Of a DNA stretch of 64,000 nt, positions 13,301 to 26,700 are shown in pieces; position 1 is the stretch's first letter, and each line of letters begins with the position of its first letter. The stretch covers positions 18,965,116 through 19,029,115 of the forward strand of contig CM037830.1 of NCBI GenBank assembly GCA_021234535.1, written 5' to 3'. Both the position numbers and the translations under genes were made by a program. Below the pieces are notes generated by a model. That model had not been told where the DNA came from and searched no databases. It was given only the letters and a program-made list of their open reading frames with translations. This DNA is from Stichopus chloronotus. Lineage: Eukaryota; Echinodermata; Holothuroidea; Aspidochirotida; Stichopodidae.

Positions 13301-14726
13301 AGCATGTGACTTATGTGAAAATCCAAAACCTCAGCGTCATTGACCATTCACAGTTTGGGTGGTATGCCTACTTTTGCAGTCTGGGGAATGTTGATGTTCT
13401 GGGGGCCCATCTTTAAGTTTCTCTAAAATTGGTAAATTCTGTGAAGTTCCATCGTTCAAAAGTTCAATTCCGTTTTTTTCCCATGATTTTCCGCGATCAC
13501 GGAAAATTGGTGGCCCTAAATGTTGGTGTGCTGGAGAGATCAAATTTTCTTTGTATTATGGCCATATGCAGATTGCTTTGAATAATGAATAAGAAAGCCA
13601 TTCTCGGCTTTCGTAGGTAATTGGGGAAAGTTGCCATTTAATTAAATTTGATTCCTTGCCAAAGGCGGGCAAGGAATCTCTGCGATGATGATGGCATATG
13701 TTTGTGTGTGCATATGTCTGTGTGTATTTGCGAATGATAGAAAAGGAGGTAATTTATGGGATTACACACCTTCCAAATGAGGTAACACCAACAATAGAGG
13801 AATACCTTGATTAGAATAGCCCTATGGCAGTGGTATTTACAGCGGCTACTACCTACTATGATAGGAATGTGCTTTGAAGTCAATTTGAGACTTTACCTTG
13901 CTTGGCTGGTTGGGAGTTGTCACCATTTTCATTTTGCTGAGATATCTCCATTAATAGGTTTTCATACAATTAAGACCAAAACTCATTACCCCAGACAGTT
14001 TCAATCCTCCCAACCACATAGGTCTTGTTCCACCTTTTAAACAGAGTTTCTGAAAAATTCAGGATAATTATAACAGGATAATTAACGGTACAGTATGCCC
14101 ATAGAATAAATTATAAGTTTGCAGTTAGTTTGATGTTAGATTGCAAAATGTACAAACTTAGGACAGGTTATCAATTGAAAGATTCAGAATATTTCTGTCA
14201 CTGTTCATAATTTGTTCATTTGTGGCATTTAGTGTGTACATGTACAGTAATCATTTTCAATGAAAGAGAATAGCATGATTGCTGATAAAACAGTAATTAC
14301 ATCTCAAAGGTCTGGTAATATATCTCAAGGCCTGCCAATAAGTTTAGGGAAATAGAATTGTCCTTTGGGATGACTCTGTACACTTCTTGGCAAAATCATG
14401 CTAACAGTTGTGACAAGGTATTGTGGTGTAATTTGCCAGCCACATGCTGACTCAACCAGTTTTAGCAAATAATATTTCACATGCTAAAAAGAAATATTCT
14501 GTACCACCAAAAAAAGGAGCTAAATAAATGCTGCAGATCTTTGTAATTTAGGTAGGGTTAAAGGATGTGATGTTTCATACGGTTCATTGCCATGTTTACA
14601 TTTACTTACTTAGCCCAAGCATGATCTCTTGCTGCCCTTTCTTCTTACGATTTTCACAGTACTTATCAACCTACAGCAGTTCTTAAAGCATAGTCACTCT
14701 CAAGATTTTTATTTCTTTTCTTGCAG
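10353..14726. other. Intergenic region upstream of the sulfatase gene
   Basis: The region holds (AAT)n/(GAT)n microsatellites near 10775-10790 and 11222-11272, a poly-T run near 11020-11034, and a perfect 16-base palindrome CGGGGAACGTTCCCCG at 12356-12371 beside a CpG-rich patch with a NotI site. A donor-like ACAATG|GTACGT near 12001-12012 could end a 5' exon of the sulfatase gene, because ATG joined to 14727 stays in frame, but that is a guess. No convincing gene is present. Confidence 0.35.
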
Positions 14727-17700
14727 AGGAATTTCCAGTTTGCAAAACTGATGGACCTTTCCTTCCCCCATAAAATGGTTGCACTTGCAGTATTTGGCAT
14801 TTTGCTGTTGTTGAATGGCTGCCATGCAGAGAAGAAATTCCAAGGGAGTCATTCAAAAACTAAGCCAAATATAATATTCATCTTAACAGATGACCAAGAT
14901 GTCACTATGAAAGGAACTGTAAGTATGAAGATAGATGTTGTTTTCATAGTAGGTGTGTTTGTATTGAAGGCTACTGATGAAACCTGTGTAAGAAACAAAA
15001 TTACTCACAATCATCTTAAATTGTATCCATTTAGAGTTTACGTAATAATCTTTGTGTAGAGTTCAATATTGTATTCCATTTCCGGTTGCTTTGAACTGCC
15101 ACACTGAAACAGTGTTGCAAATTTGTTTGACTGGTGTTTTTCAGATATCAAAGAACGGGGCAAAAAAGGGGCAAAGACCTTGGTATTTGCACCTACCTGT
15201 CACACTACAGTTGAGGGCAAAACTGAAAGGTGTTGTGAAAATTGAAACACGTATTTGTTTGGATTCACCCAGGTTGATACCAAAGGTAAATGTGTGCACA
15301 TGCCTTTGGTAACATTTGTAAAGATTGATGTGTTTTATGCTCTGTTAGACAGAGCACATTAAGGATGAATAGTGTAGATGTATGCCACTTACAGTATGCT
15401 GTCACTGATCACAGATATTTTATTGTGTCATGTGTTGTTCCTCATGTGTGATCTTCACACTGTACAGTAGTATCATACCTGTCATCTTTTTTCCTTTCAG
15501 ACTCCAATGCAACAAGCTAAGAGTCTCATAGGTGATGCTGGCATGACCTTTACAAACATGGTAAGCAGAATAAGCTAGTTTGCCTGGTGGGTGTAAATTG
15601 TGCTCTAACTTCAAAAGAAGAAGAATGCAATTTAACAAACTTGAGTGTGATATTTGTTGCCTTCAGGTTGATTACCGCTTGTAATTAGATCTGACCCTTC
15701 ACTGTGCTCTTTTAAAGGAAATTAAAAGACTTATTGTTTTAGACAGCATTTTAATGATTTCTGCTGACTTTGTTGGTTCTTATGTTCAGTTCCTTTTTTA
15801 CTTCATCTTTTAATTTTATGGCCTTCTTGTATTGATTTAAGTTTTTAGTTTTTGGTTTAGGCTTTGTTTTTACTATTTTCATGTTTCGTTGTATGTGCAT
15901 TTGATATCCTTGTAAAGCACTTAGAACTTACTTTTAGAATAAGTGCTATAGAAGTGTAACAATAATTATAATTATAAATAATAATAATAATACAGTGGTG
16001 TAGTTTATGTCTACTGCATGATACTTGCAAAGTGGAACATCTCATCCTTTGCTGAGAGGTATATACTAGCTTGATGTTGCTCTTCCTTTTTAATCCTTGT
16101 TGGAATATTTTAAGGACTGTCTGCATTGGCAATGGATTTTGTTTGTTTGTGTATGTCACACTTAACTGTGCAATTTCAATATCTCAAGATATTGAAGTTT
16201 TCTACTATTTCAAACTTTGGTACCCTATTGTGGTTACATGACCCTTATTGTTTTTCATAGATGTACCTCCAAATGTTGTTACATGTTAAGATAGAAAACC
16301 TAGCAAACATTTTAAAATGTGACAGACAGTTTAACATCACACTTGTATTGTGTATACAGGTCCATGTGATTAGATCCCTCCTCTTCTCCCATGAGCTTCA
16401 AAGTCATTTTAGGTCAAGGGGTGCTGTAAGTCAGACAAAATTAAAGTAGATGAAACCGCTTCAAGGGGTGAAAGTTGCTTCAAACTCGGTTCTAGTACAG
16501 TACCTCCATCGGCACTTGTCAGTGAATGCTTAAGCATTCCCACTAACTACCATATCTTATAAACAGTGTAGAGACTTGAAAACTTTTGTGTGCATGTTTT
16601 CTAACACTAAACCTTTAACCCTCTGATTTCAGAAATTTGGCTACATTTACCTCGAGCAATTTGTCAAGCTGAGACTGCAAAATTCTTAAGTTCTTAAATA
16701 GCAGTGGTTGTTGTCCCTGTTTGCGTGTTTACACACAAGTGTACTGTATACAAGTGTAATACTGAAGCGACAAGCTGAAGGATTATCTGAAACTGTGTCT
16801 TTTTTTACTGTCACTCATGAATAAACATTACATCAGTGGTTGGTTGAATTTGAAACAGTGGTTGCATGCGATAAATATCAAAGAAGTAAAGTGCACAATG
16901 AAAACATTTGGTTGAGAATCGAGTATATATTAATTACTCAGTAATGAATTTTTCAGTAATTTGTTGGTGGGAAAAAGCAAGTGCATGTCCCAGTTGATAG
17001 TTTGTGTCAGAGTTGTACTGCAAAATGAAATGGTTTGAAATAAGCTGTCCAGCAGAATGTATGCAGCCTGGAAAACCCAAAAGTTCCTTACTTTCGCAGT
17101 TCACTAGCACACCACTCTGTTGTCCAAGTCGGTCCAGCATTCTGACTGGAAATTACATCCACAACCACAACGCCATCAACAACTCCGTCAGTGGTGGATG
17201 CAACAGCCCTACCTGGCAAGAGGGTCCTGAAAAGAAAACCTTTGCCACATACCTGAAAGCTGAAAACTACACAACTTTCTTTGCAGGAAAATATTTGAAC
17301 CAGGTTAGTTTGACTGCTGACATTCTTACTCCAGGGGCAAGGAAGGTGGCATTGAGACACATCTCCTCTAATGTTTAGGTTGTGCCGACAACATGAATCA
17401 TACAGCAAAATTAAGGTTGTTGGATGTTTAAGGATGTTGGGGATGTATTAAAACGCCTCTCATCAATTGTTGCCAGAACTTCTACATCAATACCATGTCA
17501 GCAGCGCATCATATGTGTGTGTGTGTTGCCTCCTTGTCTCAAAAATGAGTAAATACTATCGTGTGTCAGGTGACCTTTTTCACCAGTCCATACTTTTGGT
17601 TATCCATAACGAGCATACGATTGTGTCATATCTTATGTAAACCATCTCTTTGTTGTAAGAATTCTTGGAAGAAAAAGAAAAGTTGTTCAAATATGATTTC

Positions 17701-20700
17701 AAAGTCAGTCATGGATAACAGTCAAAAGCCGTATCTTTTAAGTTAGATGATACACCATCTGTAACCTTGTATTCTTGTTGGTAAGTTTTCTCTTGAAATG
17801 CCTCTTTTTTTTTTCATTTGATTCCTCAGTATGGTAAGAAGTCAGCATGGTGGTTATGAACATGTACCACCTGGCTGGGATTGGTGGACAGGACTGGTAA
17901 GTAAAGTGTATGAAAGATCCAAATATCTAACATGTATTAATCAAAAGTCAATAATTTTCGATGCGGTTCAAAAACGTGTAAAGTGCTTGGAATATGAGGA
18001 ACAAAATCGTCAAATTCACACATGATGAAAGGGTAGTATGATCTATTGGTAACACAACTTTTTTTACAATTGTCATTTGAAAGTGATAAACTTTTGTCTT
18101 TGAGGTGTGAGAAGTGAAAGTAACATTTTAAAAATATCAACTGAAGGGATAAGAGTTCTAATACCAAAGACATAATTCTTACATTAGAATTGATATGTGC
18201 ATGTTATCGTCCTACCACACTGGAGACAAAAAAAAACAGGTAGCATGAGAAATTTGCAATGGAAATATTTTCTCTCTGATTATCGAAAAGTGTTAATGAA
18301 CTAAACGTCATCATTACCATATGTTTTGTTGTGTTGTTATAATTTTACAGCTTTTTAATTCAGTTTATTACAACTACAGCCTCTCAATCAATGGGACCCT
18401 TGAAGTGCATGGAGATGATTACCACAAAGATTATTTGACAGACCTCATTGTAAGTTTGCCAAAACTAGCCAATGCTATTTGAATGACTAGGACTGTTAAC
18501 CTATTCAAAGTTTTACATATCAAGCAACAGAAACATGGAGATCATGTGTAGTGTAGTCACATCATCTTTTTGAGTCGACTCTGTAGCAGTTTTTTTTTTT
18601 TCTGCTTACATAAATATGTTTGTCAAGATATATATCCCTCAGTCATGGGAAATTTGGTAAAGTAATGAAAATTTGGAAAACTATTTCAAGGCCTGGAAAA
18701 GTCTTGCAATTCAGGGAAATTATGTGAAGTCCTGTGAAAGTCCTAGACATTTCCACGAAGTTACATCGTTCATTTCTCATATGTGGTATTAAAATGTTCT
18801 CTCATTAGATATATTATTGTCTTTCTCTCATATTACTTTAGCTTTTGGTGGTGTAGGTGAAATAAGTAATGAAATTTTATGTACAAACTAAGGCAAAAGA
18901 TCATGGAAATTTTTTTTCTATTCAGTCATGAAAATTGATCCACTGGAAAGTGCAGGAATCATGCTTCATGAAAAATGATTTCAAAGTGATTGCCTCCAGT
19001 TCAAAAATGTTTTGTCAATAAGAGTTACATTTTTATCTCAAAAAGGGTAACTGTGATGGCTCTCATGTGCATGTGTATTGCCCATATTGAATAGATGATT
19101 TCTATCAATTTTTCATCTTATTTTTTTTTAAAGGAGGTGAGAGGTAATTTTGGATCAAAAGCTTGTTGACATGATGTTTCAAGAAGAGTAATTGTAATTG
19201 ATCTCATAGTGGCATGTGGGTCATTCATGTTTGGTACAATATAGCCATATAGCAAGGAGTCATAACATATATCATCCAAGCTGTCCATAGTTGGTAATTC
19301 TGCGATGTTGTTATCACATTGCATTTAAACTGGTTAATGTTCATTAGTTTGTTTCCATTATTTTTATGAAGAAGTATTCAACATTTCTACATACATCTTG
19401 TCTATTATGGTTAATCGCCTATAGCTATTTCCTTAAGTGGTGAATTTGAGTGATCTTTGTAAACTCTGTTTTATGGAGCAACTCTGGGCCACAGTATATG
19501 GAGCCATATCGCTTTTTTTTTTTTTATATATTTTCTTGTGTTGCTGAGTTGTGTCAGTTTGTTGTTAGGGAGATTGTGAGGAACTGATCGATGCCCTGGT
19601 GGCTACACTCCATCATTGAAGTTTGGCCAATTTTAGCAATGAGCCAAAGGATATTTTGTGCCAAAATATGCCAAATTTTTATGTATCTATATATATGATG
19701 TACACTAGTATCCAGGCAAAGTTACAGTCATGCTGTACATCGTTACTAACTTTGGGTATTTACAAACCCATGTGATTTATTTTGTATATCATTCGGTTTC
19801 CCCTATTCACCTTCATAGAATAATAGGTCTATGGAGTTTCTTGGGATGCAGAACAAGGGATCGCCATCACCGTTCTTCATGATGATATCAACACCAGCCT
19901 GCCATTCTCCATATGAACCAGCACCTCAATATGCCAACAACTTTACCAATCAGAAGCTCCCTAAAGATCCAAGTTACAATACTTATGCAAAGGTAAATGG
20001 AGGTCCTAGTTGCAACACTCAAGGAAAGTTATAAAAGACCCAAGGTTACTGTACACTCCTCGTCCAAAGATAATAAAGGCCCAAGGTACATACATACTCA
20101 AAGATGTTAAAGACCTGATTTACAACCCTCTTGCAAAGTTAATGAAATCCAAGTTAGCACACTCCCTTTTATTTCATATTTAAAATTTAGGGCATTCATG
20201 CAAAGGTAACTAAGATCCAAGCTAAGTGTACTATAGCTGTGGCACTGTAATAAAGAACTAAGTTAAAACACTCCCATAAAATTCAGAAAAGATTCCATTT
20301 AATAGATACCCCAATTTAAAAGAACAGCACAAAAAGTAACATTTTGTGCCATTAATGTGACAGAAAATTGTTTCAGTCAAAGAGGGTTGAGTAGTCAGTA
20401 GTTTCTAACAATCAAACTCAAACCACACTGCAGGTAAAGTTGCTCCCCCCCCCCATCTTGATTTGAGAGGAGAAGCGAAGTAAACAAATTAACCAGTTCA
20501 CAATATTATTGTGCATGGTAGCTATGTGTCAGTTGTAAGGTGTAGGTCATGCTTGGCATGTTCACAAGCTTGATGATGTAAAGTGGATTCTTCAGACAAG
20601 CACTAGTAATTTGTAGGTCTTCATGATGTAGCTTTATTGTACAGTTTAGTGCATTCCACATGTATAAGTGCATAGCGTACATGTAAAACTAGGAGAAAAT

Positions 20701-23700
20701 ATATTCTTAGCAACGACAGAGGTTAACTTAAACTCTAAACTGACCCCTGCATGATAAGTTTATGTTTTATAATATCACTTTCATGCATTTCATTTTGCCA
20801 ATGAAGATTCTTATATTCTGTATTTGAACTAATTTCAAAGGAGTAATTTCACTTGTACTTTGCAGCCAGATAGATAAAGTCATTGAATTTTGCATTAACA
20901 TTCATTTTAATATTCAATGCATTAAAGGAAAGTGGGTGTCAACAATGAGCCAACATGCTATTCAAAGAAAATAGCTTTATTCGTGAAGTCATTCAGTCTC
21001 ATCAATAATCACAACAAAGGCTTCATCTCCTTGAAACATTATGATGAGTGACAGAAGATTCATCTCAATTTTTGAAAGTTTGGGTGAATAGATTATTCTT
21101 GAGCAACATGTACCTGAAATTCTGTCCAAGAGCAACTTATTTCTGGAAAATAAGACCTACTGTCCTTCCTTATTTTGAATAATCTATTATTCTGTGCCCA
21201 CAAATATTTTTTAAACTTTGATTTTTTTCTGTAATAAAAATGCCTTAGTTTCCTTTGGAGAATTGTTGTAGTGATTAAAAGTTCTCATTTGTGTGGAAGT
21301 CAGATTTGAAGATGAATCACCCCTCTAGCATTTTGAGATTAGTGGTTACCTGCCATCCTCCCGATGTGAGATCTTTAATACTGAATTTTCGCACATCACC
21401 TGTCGCCTTTGCTGTAGTGGTCACCAGAACCAATTATTTTCAAAATCAAAAGTCATTTCAGTTCACTAGTAATTGAAGTGTGAAATCCTCACTCCAAGGC
21501 AAGTAAATCATATTCAGGGATCTCCCTGTGCTGGAGATTTACGCCTGTGTTCATGCCTTAGCTGCCGACCCTGTTGCGATCTAATACATCTTTTCGTCAT
21601 ACAAGTCTTTGCCATCAATTTTATACAGTTGTAACTTGCATGAAGAATTTAGTCTTCTATTGTAAATAACTTTTCTTTGTTACTCCCTGTAGGACAAGCA
21701 CTGGCTTCTTCGTCATGTACCATCTCCCATGTCAAATGATTCTGTTCAATTTACATCGGATGTTTTCAAAAAGAGGTAGGTACTTATCAGGGGCATAGCA
21801 AGGATTTTTCTGTGAGGGGACAAAATGGACTCATTGTCCCTATTTTTGACAACTGTCGTGGGGAAAGAGTAAAAGGGGAGGGTTGTTGCCCTACCAAGGC
21901 TTAAGCCTACCTTATAAACATGGTAACTTCAGAAGGGAGACCTGGACACATCTCAAACTTGGTATATACAGTAGGTGTACCACTAGAAGAAGTCTATTGT
22001 TTTTGGTGAAGGTCAAAGGTCATTTGGGGTCAACAGAGGTCAAATTATGAAAACCTTGTAAACACAATATCTCAAGAAAGGAAGCTTGTACAGATCTCAT
22101 ATTTGATTTGTGAACTTTGTGAACTAATCTCTTTGAACATGAAAATACAATTAAATAAATGGATGTGAATAGATTAAAAGAGATTGGGGAGTGACAACAA
22201 GAAGCTTAGTGGAGCCTATGTACTTTGCCACCCCCAAATTCAAAGTAATAAGAAAATTAGATTAAAGGTTATGACAGTTGTTGTAAATGTACCACATTGA
22301 GTAGATAAACCTTTTGTTTTTGGTGGAGGTCAAAGGTCATTTAGGGTCAACATGGGTCAAATTGTGAAAATCTTTTGATACCTATATGAAGTGTTAGGGC
22401 TCCTGCTCTACTTACAACTTTGGTATACTTTAAGCTAGGCTAGCAAAGGTATAGCCATTACCTTCTCTGAGTCACTGTCTAGATTTCTTGCTATGGTGAA
22501 AACTCTTTTTGCTACGTGGAAATTGTAGTTCAAAGCTATTACAACGGCATTTGATGTCAGTTCATTTAATGTTGCAAACTGGTAGATATTTGGGGGCAAG
22601 ACGACTTTCACTTTGGTGAGAACTTGCAAGGGTTTGAAACGACCGGTACCCTGTCCTTTGCCTCACGCCATGCGTGTGGTGTACTGATTAATAGTATTCC
22701 AAATGTGATAAGATTTTGCTTTGCTGTATGTCTTTGAAGCCTAAATGGCCCACAGAATGTTGCAAGTTTTATGTAAAGTAGACTGTGTTACATCTTTATG
22801 TGGAGTTAACAAGTACAGCAGTCTTGTCAAAAGTAAGAGAATAGACCATGTGAACAACTTTCCTTCGACAGGAACCTGAATGTGTAGATCTCTCATTTAG
22901 TATATATGTAGGTGAGCATGTTGAGTTAGGATAGACCTGCGTATTAAACATTATCTTAAGGTAAAACATGTTGCTGTGTGTATATAGTTATTGTAGCATT
23001 TCAATGTTGACTTAATAAATTACTGAAACATTTTAACAACCAAGCATGTTGCACATCCTCACCGATATGTAGTGTGTCAGATTCAAGATATACTCATAAC
23101 TGAATCATGGAAATCATCGAAACTGAAGCTCCCTGGTCACAATTATTGGATTTGAAGCTTCACTAAGCGATGCTGATTTAGAGCAGTGCGCACCTTAAAT
23201 AGTAGCCTGCTAAATTGTCACAAATTTATTCGTGAAGTTTGAGCTTCTGCACCATTGGTGCTCTAGGGGATTAGAGGATCTAGACAGCAGAGCAGCATCA
23301 AGTTGTAATTTCATTTTACTTTGTATAGTTGAGTGAAAGGGAACAGGATATGTTCTAATATATGTGCAAGCAATGGGAATCATATGTAACGTGTGTGTGT
23401 GTGTGTGGGGAGGGGGGAATTGAAAGCCAGATTTAATCAACGTACGATTATTAGGTGTCCAATTATACTGTTTGTCCTTTGTTTTGTCCTCTCTACCATG
23501 AAAGCTTGCCTCGCTCATGCTACAGTTGAAAAGCCACATAATTCATCCTTGTCTTTCGTGTAGATAGTATTGTTGTTCATTGAGAACTGTATGTTGCTAT
23601 GCTTGAATAGTGCTTTCATGTAAAGGGTAATCATTGAATACCAGCAGAATTCCATAGTTGGCTCTTGTTTTGACCATTTTTAATCCAAAGCTAAAGGAGT

Positions 23701-26700
23701 CACGTTGTTCCTTGTGTTTTTTTTTTTTTTTCTCAGATGGAGGACTCTCCTTTCTGTGGATGACCTCGTGGTGAATGTTGTCAGCCTTTTAAAGGATAAA
23801 GAACTTCTGGATAATACATACATCATATTCTCCTCTGACAATGGTTTCCATCTAGGTGTGCATTATGTTTTACCTCATGGGTACACAGGTTGATTTCCCC
23901 ATATTTCCTCCACTGCTCAGTGGGATGACTTTGCAAGACTAAAAGTTTTTTAAGCACTGTGTCCCCATGAACTGTCACAAATTAAGCATGCCAACTCTGT
24001 CAAGAAAAGATCAGTCAGTTGGTGATCTGACATGTGCTATATTAACAAAGGAAGAAACACTTAAAGTGACCAAAGGAAATGTATTGTAAAAAAATAATCA
24101 CAGACACCTCGCTGAAGTAGCTCATTTTAACTGTGGGGCTAATACTGCAGATGGTACACCACAATTGGGTACACCACAATTTCGACATGTTACAGGATCT
24201 TCTTCGATATATTCCAAAGTAGTCATATCTCCCATTCTATTCATACCCTTTGAAGTTCTCATTGTTGTGAGCTAGTGATGCAAAAATTGCATTCAGATGG
24301 CTCTCAACGTTGATTGTACTCTCAAGGATCTTCATAACTCCTGTATTCAATGACTTACCGAGTATACCACAGTCACCGGGTTGCTATGCCCATTTTGCAC
24401 CGTTGCTAACATCAAGATAATTGGATTACGTAACACTGCAACACACGTAGCGGATCGTCCTTGGGACTAACCAAGAAAGAGCAAAAATTTAACATTTTTA
24501 AATCATCCGAATCTCACAATTTATAGCAAATTATCTCTTAAAACTCACTCAGAACACTGGGAACACATTATCCAAGAGGTATGGCCCGATATAATTGTTC
24601 CAAAAGAGATAAATCGCACAAATATTTGGTCCAAACAAAGGTTGCACATCTCAACACAGTCGCAAAAATTTTCCCTCGTGATCGTCACAGAAAATGTCGA
24701 AAATATCCGCAATGGGAATCCCGAACGGTTTCATACTTCACTTTCACAAAGTTAATTGAGTTTTTCACATGAAAATGAAAAAAATGGTAACAGAGGTGCG
24801 GTGATGCACTTCCGTGACAAGTTTTAAAATCTTTGTCTGGTTGCTAGGGCTACACTGTTTCTTTTCTACTCCATATACGTACTGTTTACGTACTACTGAT
24901 ACGTAGGCGCACACGCAACACATACGCTACCCACAATGCAATACTGTAAACTAGTTTGGACTTGTTCGGATTTCGACATCGTGTGACGTCATTACACGTT
25001 ATTATCATATGACGAAACAAGAGTTGGCGTGGTTTGTATATAGAGCAACCAACTGCGAAGGCAAGTGAAAGTGATGGGAGTTGTTTAGTATGTAAATATC
25101 ACTGAAATGTCTTCGAACAAGGGGAGATTATAACCGTATATGGAAACAAGTGTCATGATTGACATGGAGTAGCTTTGGAGATTGACGGAGTGGTGATGCG
25201 GTTCCCTGACATGTTTTACTGAAGGTTGTTTGAAGGCGTGGTCAAAAGCTAAAATCATCGATATCTCTGCCGGATGATCGTGTATGGTTGCAAAATTTGG
25301 AAGGGGAGTTGGGGAGTGTACAGAGTATGTGCTGTGAAAATATTAGCGTGATCGAATACACAGGGGCGAAGATATCATCGTTTGAAAATTTGACCGCGCA
25401 ATTGCGTAAGCTGGGCAACCGTAGCATTTTCAAGGTCACTTTTCAAATAGAACTGTGTGAAGCGTCGTAGTTAATTGCATAGCAACCAGGTGACTGACCA
25501 AACTTCCTGTAAACATCATTGCACTTTTCAGGTCAGTTCTCTTTACCAAACGATAAACGCCAGTTGTATGAGTTTGACATCCGTGTACCGCTGATGATCC
25601 GTGGGCCCGGGATCAAACCGAAGAGTGTAAACCATGATCCTGTGGTCAACATTGACATCATGCCTACTATTGTTCAGCTTGCTGGTGTTACTCCGCCACC
25701 TAATGTAGATGGATTATCTCTACTACCTTTGCTGGTCAGTCTAATTTTTGTTGAAACTTCAAAATAGATGATGTATAGGTAGCCTGTAGGTGATCAGTGT
25801 CACATTTCACATTTCAAATGAGGTCAAGTGAGTTATTATATCGACATTGAATCTTTAAGTTCGCTTTTTCCATTTTCTTTTTCATTTCTCATTGATGGCA
25901 TCTTTACTGATGGCTACAAGGAGATTAGCTGACAGGTAATTGAAGTCTTAACAAAAAGTGCAGAAATGCAGATTATGAACGTTTAATATTCATCCTTGAA
26001 TAAATTCAGGTTTCTTTAATACAACCACAAACTTTTCTTTCGTCAGATGTCAGGACGTAAGGCATCGGCCTGGAGACAAGACTTTTTAGTTGAATATCAA
26101 GGAGAATACGAACCAAACGGCTACAGTGGTTGCCCAAATACTGACTACTTAAATGTGAGTAGAGATGTGATAGTAAGTAAAAGGCATATCGTCTTATGTC
26201 GCTGTTAAATAAAGGCAACTACCTTGAACCTGCTACATTTTAGAAACAAATTAATGACCACTGTGCCATTGGTTCATGCAAACTGATTTTCATCAAAAAT
26301 GTACTTGTTGAAATCAGCACTGAAAGGTTACTCAAGATAAATAGGATGCTCCCGAAAAGAGGCCGAGCCCGACGCATCTCACGACAGGGTGCCGTATGTA
26401 GCTTAACCATTTCCACATAGAATGATGGCGGTGGAGGATGGTTCTTAAAAAGCATGAGTAGACGTAGGTGATTAAAATTTCCGGCAAGCTGCGTATAAGT
26501 CAGGATGGACTTCCCTTTTGTCACTTTTAGTTGTCATCTACTTGTGTTCATGTGAACATGCCAAACTTTGCACAATCGACTTGAATGGGTAGCATGCTGT
26601 ACTATACCACACTGAATCTGACATTTTCATCAACCAGACCTGATTCTGATCCCTTTGAAAAGATTTGGGGGTATGTCTTTTTTTTATGACACTCAATATG

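Noticed and set aside
17831..18025. A separate small gene starting at the ATG at 17831
   Set aside because: The peptide [10 protein letters not shown] is GNS exon 4; the ATG is a by-product of the frame problem described above.
23737..23893. Reading GNS exon 8 through into the intron as a truncated protein end
   Set aside because: The donor GTGTGC at 23856 joins in phase to exon 9 and restores the conserved [14 protein letters not shown], so read-through is not needed.
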